A DNA stretch of 64,000 nucleotides from JASJAR01 sp039198225 (lineage in GTDB: Bacteria; Pseudomonadota; Alphaproteobacteria; Rhodobacterales; Rhodobacteraceae): the NCBI GenBank assembly GCA_039198225.1, contig JBCCTQ010000010.1, positions 40,615-104,614 of the forward strand, given 5' to 3'. The notes under the pieces were generated by a model. It saw nothing but the letters and a program-made list of their open reading frames with translations. It ran no database searches and was not told the DNA's origin. The position numbers and the translations under genes are program-made. This document shows, in pieces, positions 25,352 through 33,768 of the stretch. Position 1 is the first letter of the stretch; each line of letters opens with the position of its first letter.

Positions 25352-26719
25352 ATGACCGCGCCTGTCCTGACCTTTGACGCCTTGAAAGACCTCGCAGTCG
25401 AAGGTTCTGTCGATACGATGCTCGTCTGTTTTATCGACATGCAAGGCCGTTTGATGGGCAAACGGTTCCACATCTCAAATTTCCTCGAAAGCGCCTATGA
25501 GGAAACCCATTGCTGTAATTATCTCTTGGCGACCGACCTCGAAATGGCCACGCCCGACGGCTATGCCGCCTCAAGCTGGCGGCAGGGTTATGGCGACTAC
25601 GTCATGAAGCCCGATCTCTCGACGCTTCGGCCCTTGCCGTGGCTTGAAGGCACGGCCATGGTGCTTTGCGATATTCTCGATCACCATACCCACAGGCCCG
25701 TCCCCCACGCGCCGCGCCAGGTCTTGAAAGAACAGATCGCCCGCGCCGAGGCGATGGGCTTTGCCCCAAAAATGGCGACCGAATTGGAGTTCTTTCTCTT
25801 CAAAAAGCCGCTCGATGAAATGCGCGCCGAAGGCTACCGCGATATGACGACGCTCGGCCCATACAACGAGGACTATCACATCCTACAGACCACCAAGGAA
25901 GAGCATGTGATGCGTCCTTTGCGCAATCATCTCTTCGGCGCGGGCATCCCTATTGAGAATTCCAAAGGCGAGGCGGAGGTGGGGCAGGAAGAGCTCAACA
26001 TCCGCTATGCGGAGGCGCTCCTTTGCGCCGATCACCACTCGATCGCCAAACACGCGACCAAAGAGATCGCCTGGCAAAAGGGCCATTCGGCGAGCTTCCT
26101 GCCGAAGTGGCAAAAGGACCGGGTGGGAAGTGCATCCCATGTGCATATGTCATTGTGGGCGGGGGATCGGAACGCGTTTCACGACCCCGAAGGCGCGCAT
26201 GGCATGTCGGAAACGATGCGCTACTTTGTGGCTGGGCTTATCGCCTATGCCTCTGACTGCACGTACTTTTTCGCACCTTACATCAATTCCTACAAACGCT
26301 TCGCTAAGGGCACATTTGCTCCGACAAAGTCCGCTTGGTCGGTTGACAATCGGACGGCGGGCTTCCGGCTCTGCGGGGCTGACACAAAAGCCGTCCGCGT
26401 CGAGTGCCGGATCCCCGGGGCGGATATGAACCCCTATCTCGCCCAGGCGGCACTGATTGCGGCGGGGCTCAAAGGTATCGAAGACAAGATGGAGCTTGCC
26501 CCACCCACAACGGGCGATCTTTACGAAGACAGTGGCGCGCCAGAGATCCCCAACACGTTGCGCAACGCCACCGAATTGCTCCGGGGTTCGACCATGCTCC
26601 GCGAGGCGATGGGCGGTGAGGTGATCGACCATTACACCCGCGCCGCCGAATGGGAGCAGGAAGAATTCGACCGAGCCGTTACCGATTGGGAAATCGCGCG
26701 CGGGTTTGAGAAGGCGTGA
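25352..26719 (+). CDS. Glutamine synthetase-family gamma-glutamyl-amide ligase
   Basis: The 455-residue protein belongs to the GS catalytic family but departs from GlnA. It has FIDMQGRLMGKRFHISNF at the N-terminus, ATELEFFLFK (metal-binding Glu), EVGQEELNIRYAEALLCADH, SHVHMSLW, and TKSAWSVDNRTAGFRLCG with catalytic arginine. Such PuuA/IpuC/GlnA4-like enzymes join glutamate to an amine with ATP rather than to ammonia. Neighbouring alcohol and aldehyde dehydrogenases and an amidohydrolase make an amine or amino-alcohol substrate plausible. The ATG at 25352 is preferred to GTG at 25340. Specific substrate unknown. Confidence 0.88.
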   Translation: MTAPVLTFDALKDLAVEGSVDTMLVCFIDMQGRLMGKRFHISNFLESAYEETHCCNYLLATDLEMATPDGYAASSWRQGYGDYVMKPDLSTLRPLPWLEGTAMVLCDILDHHTHRPVPHAPRQVLKEQIARAEAMGFAPKMATELEFFLFKKPLDEMRAEGYRDMTTLGPYNEDYHILQTTKEEHVMRPLRNHLFGAGIPIENSKGEAEVGQEELNIRYAEALLCADHHSIAKHATKEIAWQKGHSASFLPKWQKDRVGSASHVHMSLWAGDRNAFHDPEGAHGMSETMRYFVAGLIAYASDCTYFFAPYINSYKRFAKGTFAPTKSAWSVDNRTAGFRLCGADTKAVRVECRIPGADMNPYLAQAALIAAGLKGIEDKMELAPPTTGDLYEDSGAPEIPNTLRNATELLRGSTMLREAMGGEVIDHYTRAAEWEQEEFDRAVTDWEIARGFEKA

Positions 26720-26724
26720 CGGTT

Positions 26725-28107
26725 ATGTCTAGTACGATCCGTTGTATCTCGCCGATCGACGGCACGCTTTACGCCGAGCGGCCGTGCCTTTCGAAAGACG
26801 CCGCGCGTCGAACCGTTCTTGATGCCCGCACCGCCCAACACGGCTGGGCAGCCGCTCCGCTCGCCGAGCGGATAGCAGTAGTAAAAAAGGCAGTCGCCTA
26901 TGTCGGCGAGACCCAGGACCGGATGGTCACCGAACTCGCGCATCAAATGGGGCGGCCGGTGCGCTATGGCGGAGAGTTCGGGGGCTTTGCCGAACGGGCT
27001 TGTTACATGGCCTCCATCGCCGAAGAAGCCCTTGCACCCCAGATCATCGAGGACTCAGGCGAATTCGTTCGAAAGATTGTGCGGGAACCACTCGGTGTGG
27101 TCCTGGTTATCGCGCCATGGAATTACCCTTACATGACCGCGATCAACACGATCGCACCGGCCCTGATCGCGGGGAATTCTGTCGTCCTGAAACACGCGTC
27201 CCAGACGATCCTCGTCGGCGAGCACCTCGCCGACGCCTTCGAGGCCGCCGGTCTCCCCGTGGGCGTGTTCACCCACGCCGTGCTCGATCATACCACGACT
27301 TCGACGTTGATTGGCGAAGGCCATTTCGGCCTTGTCAATTTCACTGGCTCCGTCGGCGGCGGCCAAGCGATGGAACGGGCGGCGGCGGGCACATTTACCG
27401 CCGTTGCGACCGAGCTTGGCGGGAAAGACCCGGGCTATGTCCGGGCCGATGCCAATCTCGACCAGGCGGTCGACACGCTCATCGACGGGGCGATGTTCAA
27501 TTCCGGCCAATGTTGTTGCGGCATCGAGCGGATCTACGTCCATGAGAGCCTTTACGGCGCCTTCCTCGAGAAGGCGGTCGCCCTTGTGAATGGCTATGTG
27601 CTTGGCGATCCGCGTGATCCTGAAACTACGCTCGGTCCGATGGCCCATATTCGCTTTGCCACCGAAGCCCGAGCCCAGATCGATGAGGCCGTCGCCGCCG
27701 GTGCAAAAGCCCATATCGCGCCGATGGCGGGCGATGACGGTGCGGCCTATCTCACGCCTCAAATCCTTTCCGGCGTCACCCACGACATGCGGGTCATGCG
27801 CGACGAGACCTTCGGGCCTGTCGTGGGCATCATGCCGGTCAAGGATGACGAAGAAGCGATCGCTTTGATGAATGACAGCCCCTTCGGCCTCACCTGCTCG
27901 CTTTGGACGCAAGACATCGAAGCCGCCGAGGCCATTGGCCAACGTCTGGAGACCGGTACGGTCTTCATGAACCGCTGCGATTATCTCGATCCTGCGCTTT
28001 GTTGGACGGGCTGCAAAGACACCGGACGGGGTGCGGCGCTGTCATCCCTCGGGTTCCATGCCGTGACCCGACCGAAATCCTATCATTTGAAGAAGTTAAA
28101 ACCGTGA
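26725..28107 (+). CDS. NAD(P)-dependent aldehyde dehydrogenase
   Basis: The 460-residue ALDH has IAPWNYPYM (oxyanion Asn), LKHASQTI, FTGSVGGG, TELGGKDP with the general base near residue 230, and FNSGQCCCGIER, where three cysteines stand together and the middle one (about 264) fits the catalytic position. It begins either at GTG 26716, overlapping the previous stop, or at ATG 26725, which has better spacing from GAGAAGG. In the operon it would oxidise the aldehyde produced by the following iron alcohol dehydrogenase, possibly while still carried as a gamma-glutamyl conjugate. Confidence 0.9.
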   Translation: MSSTIRCISPIDGTLYAERPCLSKDAARRTVLDARTAQHGWAAAPLAERIAVVKKAVAYVGETQDRMVTELAHQMGRPVRYGGEFGGFAERACYMASIAEEALAPQIIEDSGEFVRKIVREPLGVVLVIAPWNYPYMTAINTIAPALIAGNSVVLKHASQTILVGEHLADAFEAAGLPVGVFTHAVLDHTTTSTLIGEGHFGLVNFTGSVGGGQAMERAAAGTFTAVATELGGKDPGYVRADANLDQAVDTLIDGAMFNSGQCCCGIERIYVHESLYGAFLEKAVALVNGYVLGDPRDPETTLGPMAHIRFATEARAQIDEAVAAGAKAHIAPMAGDDGAAYLTPQILSGVTHDMRVMRDETFGPVVGIMPVKDDEEAIALMNDSPFGLTCSLWTQDIEAAEAIGQRLETGTVFMNRCDYLDPALCWTGCKDTGRGAALSSLGFHAVTRPKSYHLKKLKP

Positions 28108-29249
28108 CCCTAAACGCGACCTGGAGCTATCCCAATCCCATCCGTTTCGGCGCTGGCCGCATCGTCGAACTTGGCGAGGCTTGCCGGTCGGCCGGGATCA
28201 CCAAGCCGCTTCTCATCACCGACCGGGGCCTTGCCCAAAACGAGATCACCGAACGCACCCTCGACATCATTGACGGCGCGGGGCTCGGCCGTGCGGTTTT
28301 TGCCGAGACCGATCCCAACCCTTCTGACCAGAACGCCGATGCGGGCGTCGCGGTTTACCGTGAGGGTGGGTTCGACGGCGTGATTGCCTTTGGCGGAGGG
28401 TCGGGGCTCGATCTCGCGAAGACCGTTGCCTTCATGGCGGGCCAAACCCGGCCGATCTGGGACTTTGAAGATATCGGCGATTGGTGGAAAAGGGCCGATG
28501 CTGACGCCATCGCCCCAATCGTTGCCGTTCCCACCACGGCCGGCACAGGCTCGGAAGTGGGCCGCGCCAGCGTCATCACGAATTCCGATAGCCAAGAGAA
28601 AAAGATCATCTTCCACCCGAAGATGCTTCCGGCTCAGGTCATCGCCGATCCGGAACTGACGGTCGGCATGCCCAAATTCGTGACCGCGGGGACTGGACTT
28701 GATGCGTTCGCCCATTGTGTCGAAGCCTTTTCAAGTCCCCATTACCACCCGATGAGCCAGGGCATTGCCCTGGAGGGTATGCGGCTCGTGAAAGACTACC
28801 TGCCGCGCGCCTATGAGGACGGGACCGATCTCGAAGCGCGGGCCCAGATGATGAGTGCCGCGGCCATGGGTGCGACCGCGTTCCAAAAGGGCCTTGGCGC
28901 GATCCATGCGTTGAGCCACCCGGTTGGTGCCGTTCACCATACCCATCACGGGACCACGAATGCGGTCTTTATGCCGGCAGTTCTCCGTTACAACGCCGAT
29001 GCGATCCGCGCGCGTTTCGACCGGGCCGCGGCCTATCTCGGCATCGAAGGCGGGTTTGACGGATTTTCTGCATTCGTCGACGCGTTTAACGCGTCATTTG
29101 ACATTCCGAAGAGCCTTGGCGAATTGGGTGTTGTTGACCCCGATCTCGATGCCCTGGCTGAGGCCGCAATCCGCGACCCGAGCGTCGGCGGCAATCCGGT
29201 GGTGCTCACGAAAGAGAGCCTAAGACAGCTCTTTGAGGAAACACTCTAG
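28104..29249 (+). CDS. Iron-containing alcohol dehydrogenase
   Basis: The 381-residue group III alcohol dehydrogenase has nucleotide motif FGGGSGLD at about 96-103, VPTTAGTGSEVG at 142-153, TGLDAFAHCVEAF with metal ligands Asp200 and His204, and IHALSHPVGAVHHTHHG with His268 and His282 at the spacing of FucO. The start is GTG at 28104, overlapping the upstream stop in GTGA and giving the usual length; the longer frame to 27903 is within the aldehyde dehydrogenase. It is the last gene of the operon and would oxidise an alcohol group of the imported or glutamylated substrate. Confidence 0.9.
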   Translation: MTLNATWSYPNPIRFGAGRIVELGEACRSAGITKPLLITDRGLAQNEITERTLDIIDGAGLGRAVFAETDPNPSDQNADAGVAVYREGGFDGVIAFGGGSGLDLAKTVAFMAGQTRPIWDFEDIGDWWKRADADAIAPIVAVPTTAGTGSEVGRASVITNSDSQEKKIIFHPKMLPAQVIADPELTVGMPKFVTAGTGLDAFAHCVEAFSSPHYHPMSQGIALEGMRLVKDYLPRAYEDGTDLEARAQMMSAAAMGATAFQKGLGAIHALSHPVGAVHHTHHGTTNAVFMPAVLRYNADAIRARFDRAAAYLGIEGGFDGFSAFVDAFNASFDIPKSLGELGVVDPDLDALAEAAIRDPSVGGNPVVLTKESLRQLFEETL

Positions 29250-29383
29250 GGCCAAATCGCAAAGGACGATTTTCCCGCTCAAGTCGCCTTTAGCAATGGT
29301 GAACGCTTAGCGATTTTGGGCCAGGGCAGTGCAGATTTTTTAGGCGTCTTCTCGGCCTGCCGGGCGGCGTTGGACTTTTCGCG

Positions 29384-29800
29384 TTATAGCCCGAGTTTCG
29401 CCTTTTCAGCGTCGGTAAAGACCCGTGAACGGGTGAGGAAGCGCCGGTTGGTCCCGTTGTCGAGGGAAAACATGCCGCCTCGGCCGGGCACGACGTCAAT
29501 GATGAGCTGGGTGTGCTTCCAAGCCTCGAATTGCGGCCCGGAAATATAAACCTCGGCGCCGTCGATCTCGCCCAAGAGAACGTCCGAGGCACCGGTGCGG
29601 AACTCACCTTTTGGATAGCACATGGGGGCTGATCCGTCGCAGCAGCCCCCCGATTGGTGGAACATGACGTCGCCATGGTCCTCGCGGATTTCGCTGATGA
29701 GCTCTTTCGCAGCAGCAGTTGCCGTAACGCGGGCCAGTGGATCGGTCCCGTCCACCACGTCTGCATCGGTGGCGCAGGATATGGTTGCGTGTTCTGTCAT
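29384..29800 (-). CDS. DUF779 family protein
   Basis: The 138-residue protein has the signature FHQSGGCCDGSAPMC, a cysteine-rich segment, and FEAWKHTQLIIDVVPGRGG. DUF779 genes are often found beside aldehyde dehydrogenases, and the function is unresolved. Here it lies on the opposite strand, converging on the iron alcohol dehydrogenase and downstream of soxG, so it could belong to either neighbourhood. GGAGGAG precedes the ATG. The clustered cysteines might bind metal or sense an aldehyde, which is speculation. Confidence 0.85.
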   Translation of the reverse strand: MTEHATISCATDADVVDGTDPLARVTATAAAKELISEIREDHGDVMFHQSGGCCDGSAPMCYPKGEFRTGASDVLLGEIDGAEVYISGPQFEAWKHTQLIIDVVPGRGGMFSLDNGTNRRFLTRSRVFTDAEKAKLGL

Positions 29801-29979
29801 TGCGTTTCTCCTCCACTGCGTAACATAAGCGCCAATCCAGGACTTCCCAGCTCGGCAACCCTTTTACCACACCATTCTACCCCAAAAGAAGCCCAATCTA
29901 TGGAACCGCTGCAAAGGTTCTACGAGATCGCGGCCTCCAACCTGGCCGTTCGTAACGCAGCGTCAAAGCGCGCTCCTTC

Positions 29980-30528
29980 CTATAGGGCCCTCGCAGTCAT
30001 TGTCAGGGCGTGCCAGAGGGATCGGGCAGAAGAGCGCGCGCCCAATATCCGTGCCGCGCTCTTACTTTCCAGCACCACAAAACAGCTCTGATGATTGATT
30101 TGGGTCCGCCGTGCCTCGCCGGGCTGCATCGTTCGGATGGGGATCGCGCACAGCCGTTCAAAGGCATCGGCCAGCCGATCGCCTGTCACTTCGATCATCA
30201 CCCATGATCCGGTTTGTTCAGTGACCGAGGCGGCCTCGTCGAGTTCGGTTTTTATATTGCCGGCATAGTCAAAATCAGGGCCAATTTGACGGCTCAGCAT
30301 CCACTGGTCCGGCCCCATCCAAAGCGCCGTGCCTGCCACGGAGCTCTCCGAGCCGTTCGGACCCGGAACGGCCCCAAAGGTCATTCTGAGCCAGGCATGG
30401 CAACGATCTTGGCTGTTCCGCCGGGCCGCTACCGAAACGAGCGAGATATTAGTCACTTCTCTCAGGCGGATCGTCCCGATCACGTCGTCAACGCCGTCCA
30501 GGGCGCTTCTAGGACGCAGATCACTCAC
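29980..30528 (-). CDS. soxG: Sarcosine oxidase gamma subunit
   Basis: This is the small gamma subunit of heterotetrameric sarcosine oxidase, about 182 residues. It shows the weakly conserved pattern VSVAARRNS, LWMGPDQWML and DAFERLCAIPI, with a GcvT-like fold expected. It is the last of four sox genes. GTG at 30528 overlaps the soxA stop region and has AAGGGAG at good spacing. The open frame extends to 30555, but that would place the ribosome site inside the gene. Recognition depends partly on its position after soxA. Confidence 0.85.
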   Translation of the reverse strand: MSDLRPRSALDGVDDVIGTIRLREVTNISLVSVAARRNSQDRCHAWLRMTFGAVPGPNGSESSVAGTALWMGPDQWMLSRQIGPDFDYAGNIKTELDEAASVTEQTGSWVMIEVTGDRLADAFERLCAIPIRTMQPGEARRTQINHQSCFVVLESKSAARILGARSSARSLWHALTMTARAL

Positions 30529-33472
30529 GCAGGCGGCTCCCTTCGGGATCGACAAAATGCGGGCTCACGACTTCTACTTCCACGGTTTCTCGAGTTAGAG
30601 GGCTCACGAGGCGAAGGTGCTCGCCCAACCGGTCGCCGCCGCTTTTGAGATAAGCCAGCGCGATGTGGCTGCGAAGATTGGGCGAATAGCATGCAGACGT
30701 CACATATCCTTGGTCATGGGACGCATCCACTGTCCCACCCAACGCCATGAGATGGCCGCCCGCGCGGAGTTCTGTCTCGGGGTCGAGTGGACGGATCCCA
30801 ATAAGGTTCAGCGCGTCCAGCGTGTTCAGCCCCTCGCGTCGAGACAGCACCTTGCCTATGCAATCCTTCTTCCTTGACACCATGCGCCCAAGGCCGAGGT
30901 TGAGCGCGGTCGTTGTCCCGTTGAGCTCATTGCCCGTCGGATGTCCTTTTTCGATCCGCAATACGCCGAGGGCTTCTATGCCATAGGGGGTGATCTGGAA
31001 CTCTTCTCCGGCCTCCATAATCCGCCGTATCAGCGCGTCGCCATAAGGAGTTGGGACGGCGATCTCATAAGCAAGCTCGCCGCTGAATGAGATCCGGAAT
31101 AGGCGCGCACGAAGACCGCCGGAGACGGTCACATTGGCGCATGCCATGAATGGGAAAGCCCCGTTGGATAAGTCCTGATCGACGATTTTCGCCAAAACCT
31201 CGCGGGATCTGGGGCCGGCGACGGTGAATTGCGCCCAGGCCTCCGTAGTCGACATCAACTGCACGTCCATGGCGGGGCAGAGGCATTGGCGCACGAACTC
31301 CATGTGACGGTAGACCGGCACCGCGTTCGCGGTCGTCGTGGTCACGACGAAATGGGTTTCAGCAAGGCGCGCAGCCGTGCCGTCATCCATCACGATCCCA
31401 TCTTCGCGGAGCATGATGCCGTAGCGGGTCTTACCGACTCGTAATTTCAAGACGCCATTGGCGTAGACCAGGTTGAGAAATTCGGCCGCATCGCTGCCCT
31501 GCACATCTACTTTGCCCAGGGTCGTCACGTCGCAAACGCCGACCGATGTGCGAACAGCCAGGGCCTCCCGGTCTACGGTTTGGCGCCAATTGGTCTCACT
31601 GCTCGTTGGAAAGTATTGGGCACGCATCCAATTGCCCGCCTCGACAAAGACCGCGCCCCGTTCTTTTGCCCAATCGTGGCTTGGGGTGAGGCGGGTGGGG
31701 CGAAAGTCCTTTCCCCGGGCGCGGCCTGCGAACGCCCCGATGGCCACCGGCGTGTAGGGCGGGCGGTAAACAGTGGAGCCAACTTCGGGAATCTCTTTCC
31801 GCGCAATCTCGGCCATGATCGCGAGCCCGGCCACATTGGACGTTTTGCCTTGGTCGGTTGCCATGCCGAGTGTCGTGTAGCGCTTGAGATGTTCGACGGC
31901 CCTGAAACCTTCTTGGTAGGCCAAGGAAATGTCTTTGACGGTTACGTCGTTTTGCTGATCGATCCAGGCCCGGCCAGCGTCTCCGCCCACATGCCAGAAC
32001 GGCGTGATCTCGACCGGTGCATCTTCGGCCTCCGGCAGGTCTATCGCTTGTGCCTTGAGGCCGAGACTTCCCAGAGCATCCGTTGCGCCCTCTACCCCCG
32101 AAGCCAGGGCTTCATGGGTTGAAAAACGCCCTGCAGCGGCCCCGATGACTGTCATCCCTTGGGGGAGTTTGGGGCCAGGAACAAAGACGCTCAGCTCGTC
32201 ATTCCAGACCGGTTTTCCGCCGTGGTGACAACTAAGATGCACGTTCGGGTTCCACCCGCCAGACACACCCAAGGCGCCGCACTCGATGCTCATCAGCTTG
32301 CCCGAACCGTCACGGACTTTAATCGATCGGAGGCCATGACGGCCAGACGTGTCCAGGACTTGCGCGTCTGCGAAGACTTCGAAGTCCTTTGAAACCGGGG
32401 CGTCGTCTCGCGTGTCGATCACTCCGGCAATTCCGATGCCTTTGGCAAGAAGGTCCGCTGCGACGCGGTGGCCGCTGTCATTATTTGTAAAAATTGCAGC
32501 GCGCCTGGACGGGGTAACCGCCCAACGGTTGGCAAAAGCGCCCAAGGCCGATGCGAGCATAATGCCTGGCCGGTCATTATTAGCAAAGGCAATAGAGCGT
32601 TCTGTGGCACCGGCCGCCAGAATGCTCCGCTTTGAATGGATCCGCCATAGGATTTGCCGAGGCCGATCGGCAGGTGTTTTACCGAGATGGTCGCTCACCC
32701 GTTCAACGGCGCCAAAAATCCCATGGTCGAAGGCTCCAATCACAGTCGTCCGCGGCATGATGCGCACTTTCTCCATGGAGGTTAGTTCCGCGACAGTTCG
32801 GGCGGCCCAGTCGACGCCATTTTCCTCTGTCAGAAGCCCTGTTTCAGCGTTAAATCGCCCGCCGAGGCGAAAGTCCTCGTCGGCTAGGATGACTTCTGCC
32901 CCCGACCGACCCGCCAGGAGGGCGGTGGCTAATCCTGCGGGCCCGGCACCGACCACCAAAAGATCGCAATGGAGGAAGCCTTTGTCGTAGGCGTCCGGGT
33001 CGTCTAGAGCGGACAGCGCCCCAAGCCCCGCCGAGCGGCGGATGAGCGGCTCGTAGAGTTTTTCCCAAAATGCCGCGGGCCACATGAAGGTCTTGTAATA
33101 AAATCCGGCCGTTAGGAAGCGCGCGAGGCGGTCGTTGATCGCCATCATGTCGAAGCGAAGGGAGCCCACATGGTTTTGGGAGCGCGCTGTGAGCCCATCG
33201 AACAACTCAGCCGTTGTGGCGCGGGTGTTGGGCTCGGCCCTTGCACCGTCCCGTAAAGTCACCAGCGCGTTCGGTTCTTCAGATCCCGAGGAGAAGGGCC
33301 CCCGAGGGCGGTGGTATTTAAAGCTCCGGCCCATCAAACGCACACCATTGGCCAAAAGTGCCGAGGCCAGCGTATCGCCGGGATGGCCGGAATACCGTTT
33401 GCCGTCGAAGTAAAAGTGGAGCGTTTCTGATCGCTCAATCTGCCCGTCCTTCAGCCGGTTGATTTGGCTCAT
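30521..33472 (-). CDS. soxA: Sarcosine oxidase alpha subunit
   Basis: The 983-residue protein has an N-terminal ferredoxin-like domain without cluster cysteines (about 1-100; FDGKRYSGHPGDTLASALLA), an NAD/FAD domain starting with LLVVGAGPAGLATALLAGRSG near 170, and a C-terminal GcvT-like folate domain (about 600-980; RTSVGVCDVTTLGKVDVQG, SFSGELAYEIAVP, GHPTGNELNGTTT). It passes the methyl-derived formaldehyde to tetrahydrofolate while the beta subunit oxidises sarcosine. It overlaps soxD in ATGA. Length and domain order are normal for SoxA. Confidence 0.95.
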   Translation of the reverse strand: MSQINRLKDGQIERSETLHFYFDGKRYSGHPGDTLASALLANGVRLMGRSFKYHRPRGPFSSGSEEPNALVTLRDGARAEPNTRATTAELFDGLTARSQNHVGSLRFDMMAINDRLARFLTAGFYYKTFMWPAAFWEKLYEPLIRRSAGLGALSALDDPDAYDKGFLHCDLLVVGAGPAGLATALLAGRSGAEVILADEDFRLGGRFNAETGLLTEENGVDWAARTVAELTSMEKVRIMPRTTVIGAFDHGIFGAVERVSDHLGKTPADRPRQILWRIHSKRSILAAGATERSIAFANNDRPGIMLASALGAFANRWAVTPSRRAAIFTNNDSGHRVAADLLAKGIGIAGVIDTRDDAPVSKDFEVFADAQVLDTSGRHGLRSIKVRDGSGKLMSIECGALGVSGGWNPNVHLSCHHGGKPVWNDELSVFVPGPKLPQGMTVIGAAAGRFSTHEALASGVEGATDALGSLGLKAQAIDLPEAEDAPVEITPFWHVGGDAGRAWIDQQNDVTVKDISLAYQEGFRAVEHLKRYTTLGMATDQGKTSNVAGLAIMAEIARKEIPEVGSTVYRPPYTPVAIGAFAGRARGKDFRPTRLTPSHDWAKERGAVFVEAGNWMRAQYFPTSSETNWRQTVDREALAVRTSVGVCDVTTLGKVDVQGSDAAEFLNLVYANGVLKLRVGKTRYGIMLREDGIVMDDGTAARLAETHFVVTTTTANAVPVYRHMEFVRQCLCPAMDVQLMSTTEAWAQFTVAGPRSREVLAKIVDQDLSNGAFPFMACANVTVSGGLRARLFRISFSGELAYEIAVPTPYGDALIRRIMEAGEEFQITPYGIEALGVLRIEKGHPTGNELNGTTTALNLGLGRMVSRKKDCIGKVLSRREGLNTLDALNLIGIRPLDPETELRAGGHLMALGGTVDASHDQGYVTSACYSPNLRSHIALAYLKSGGDRLGEHLRLVSPLTRETVEVEVVSPHFVDPEGSRLRE

Positions 33473-33756
33473 CGGCCGGCCGCGCGGTTTAGGGCCACGT
33501 CACGGGCGAGTTCAACACGGATGATCTCATGGGTGAGTGTGTTGCGGGTGACGACTAGCCAAGACCGGTCGCCGCCTTCATGAAACCAAAGCTCGCGGGT
33601 TTCGCCAGCAACATTATCGCGGAGGTAAAGGTATTCGTAGAATGCCTCTTCAGCGTCTTCGGCCGTGGGATCGGGACGGTCAAGCAGAGCCGCATCGCCG
33701 AGATAGGTGAATTCTTCCGCGTCGCGGGGGCCGAGCAGAGGATGGGGAATGATCAT
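33469..33756 (-). CDS. soxD: Sarcosine oxidase delta subunit (atypical, zinc cysteines missing)
   Basis: The 95-residue protein aligns with SoxD through GPRDAEEFTYLGDA, RPDP, YLYLRDNVAGETRELWFH and VTRNTLTHEI. In usual SoxD the start reads CPYCGPRDE and a later cysteine follows the WxH, together binding zinc. Here the start is IPHPLLGPRD and the later site is GGDRSW, so the cysteines are gone while the histidine remains. The subunit probably folds without zinc or uses other ligands. It sits between soxB and soxA in the standard gene order. Confidence 0.88.
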   Translation of the reverse strand: MIIPHPLLGPRDAEEFTYLGDAALLDRPDPTAEDAEEAFYEYLYLRDNVAGETRELWFHEGGDRSWLVVTRNTLTHEIIRVELARDVALNRAAGR

Positions 33757-33768
33757 CGCGCGGTCACC

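Noticed and set aside
29654..30091. Rightward open frame of 145 codons between DUF779 and soxG
   Set aside because: It overlaps both real genes on the other strand and shows no family features.
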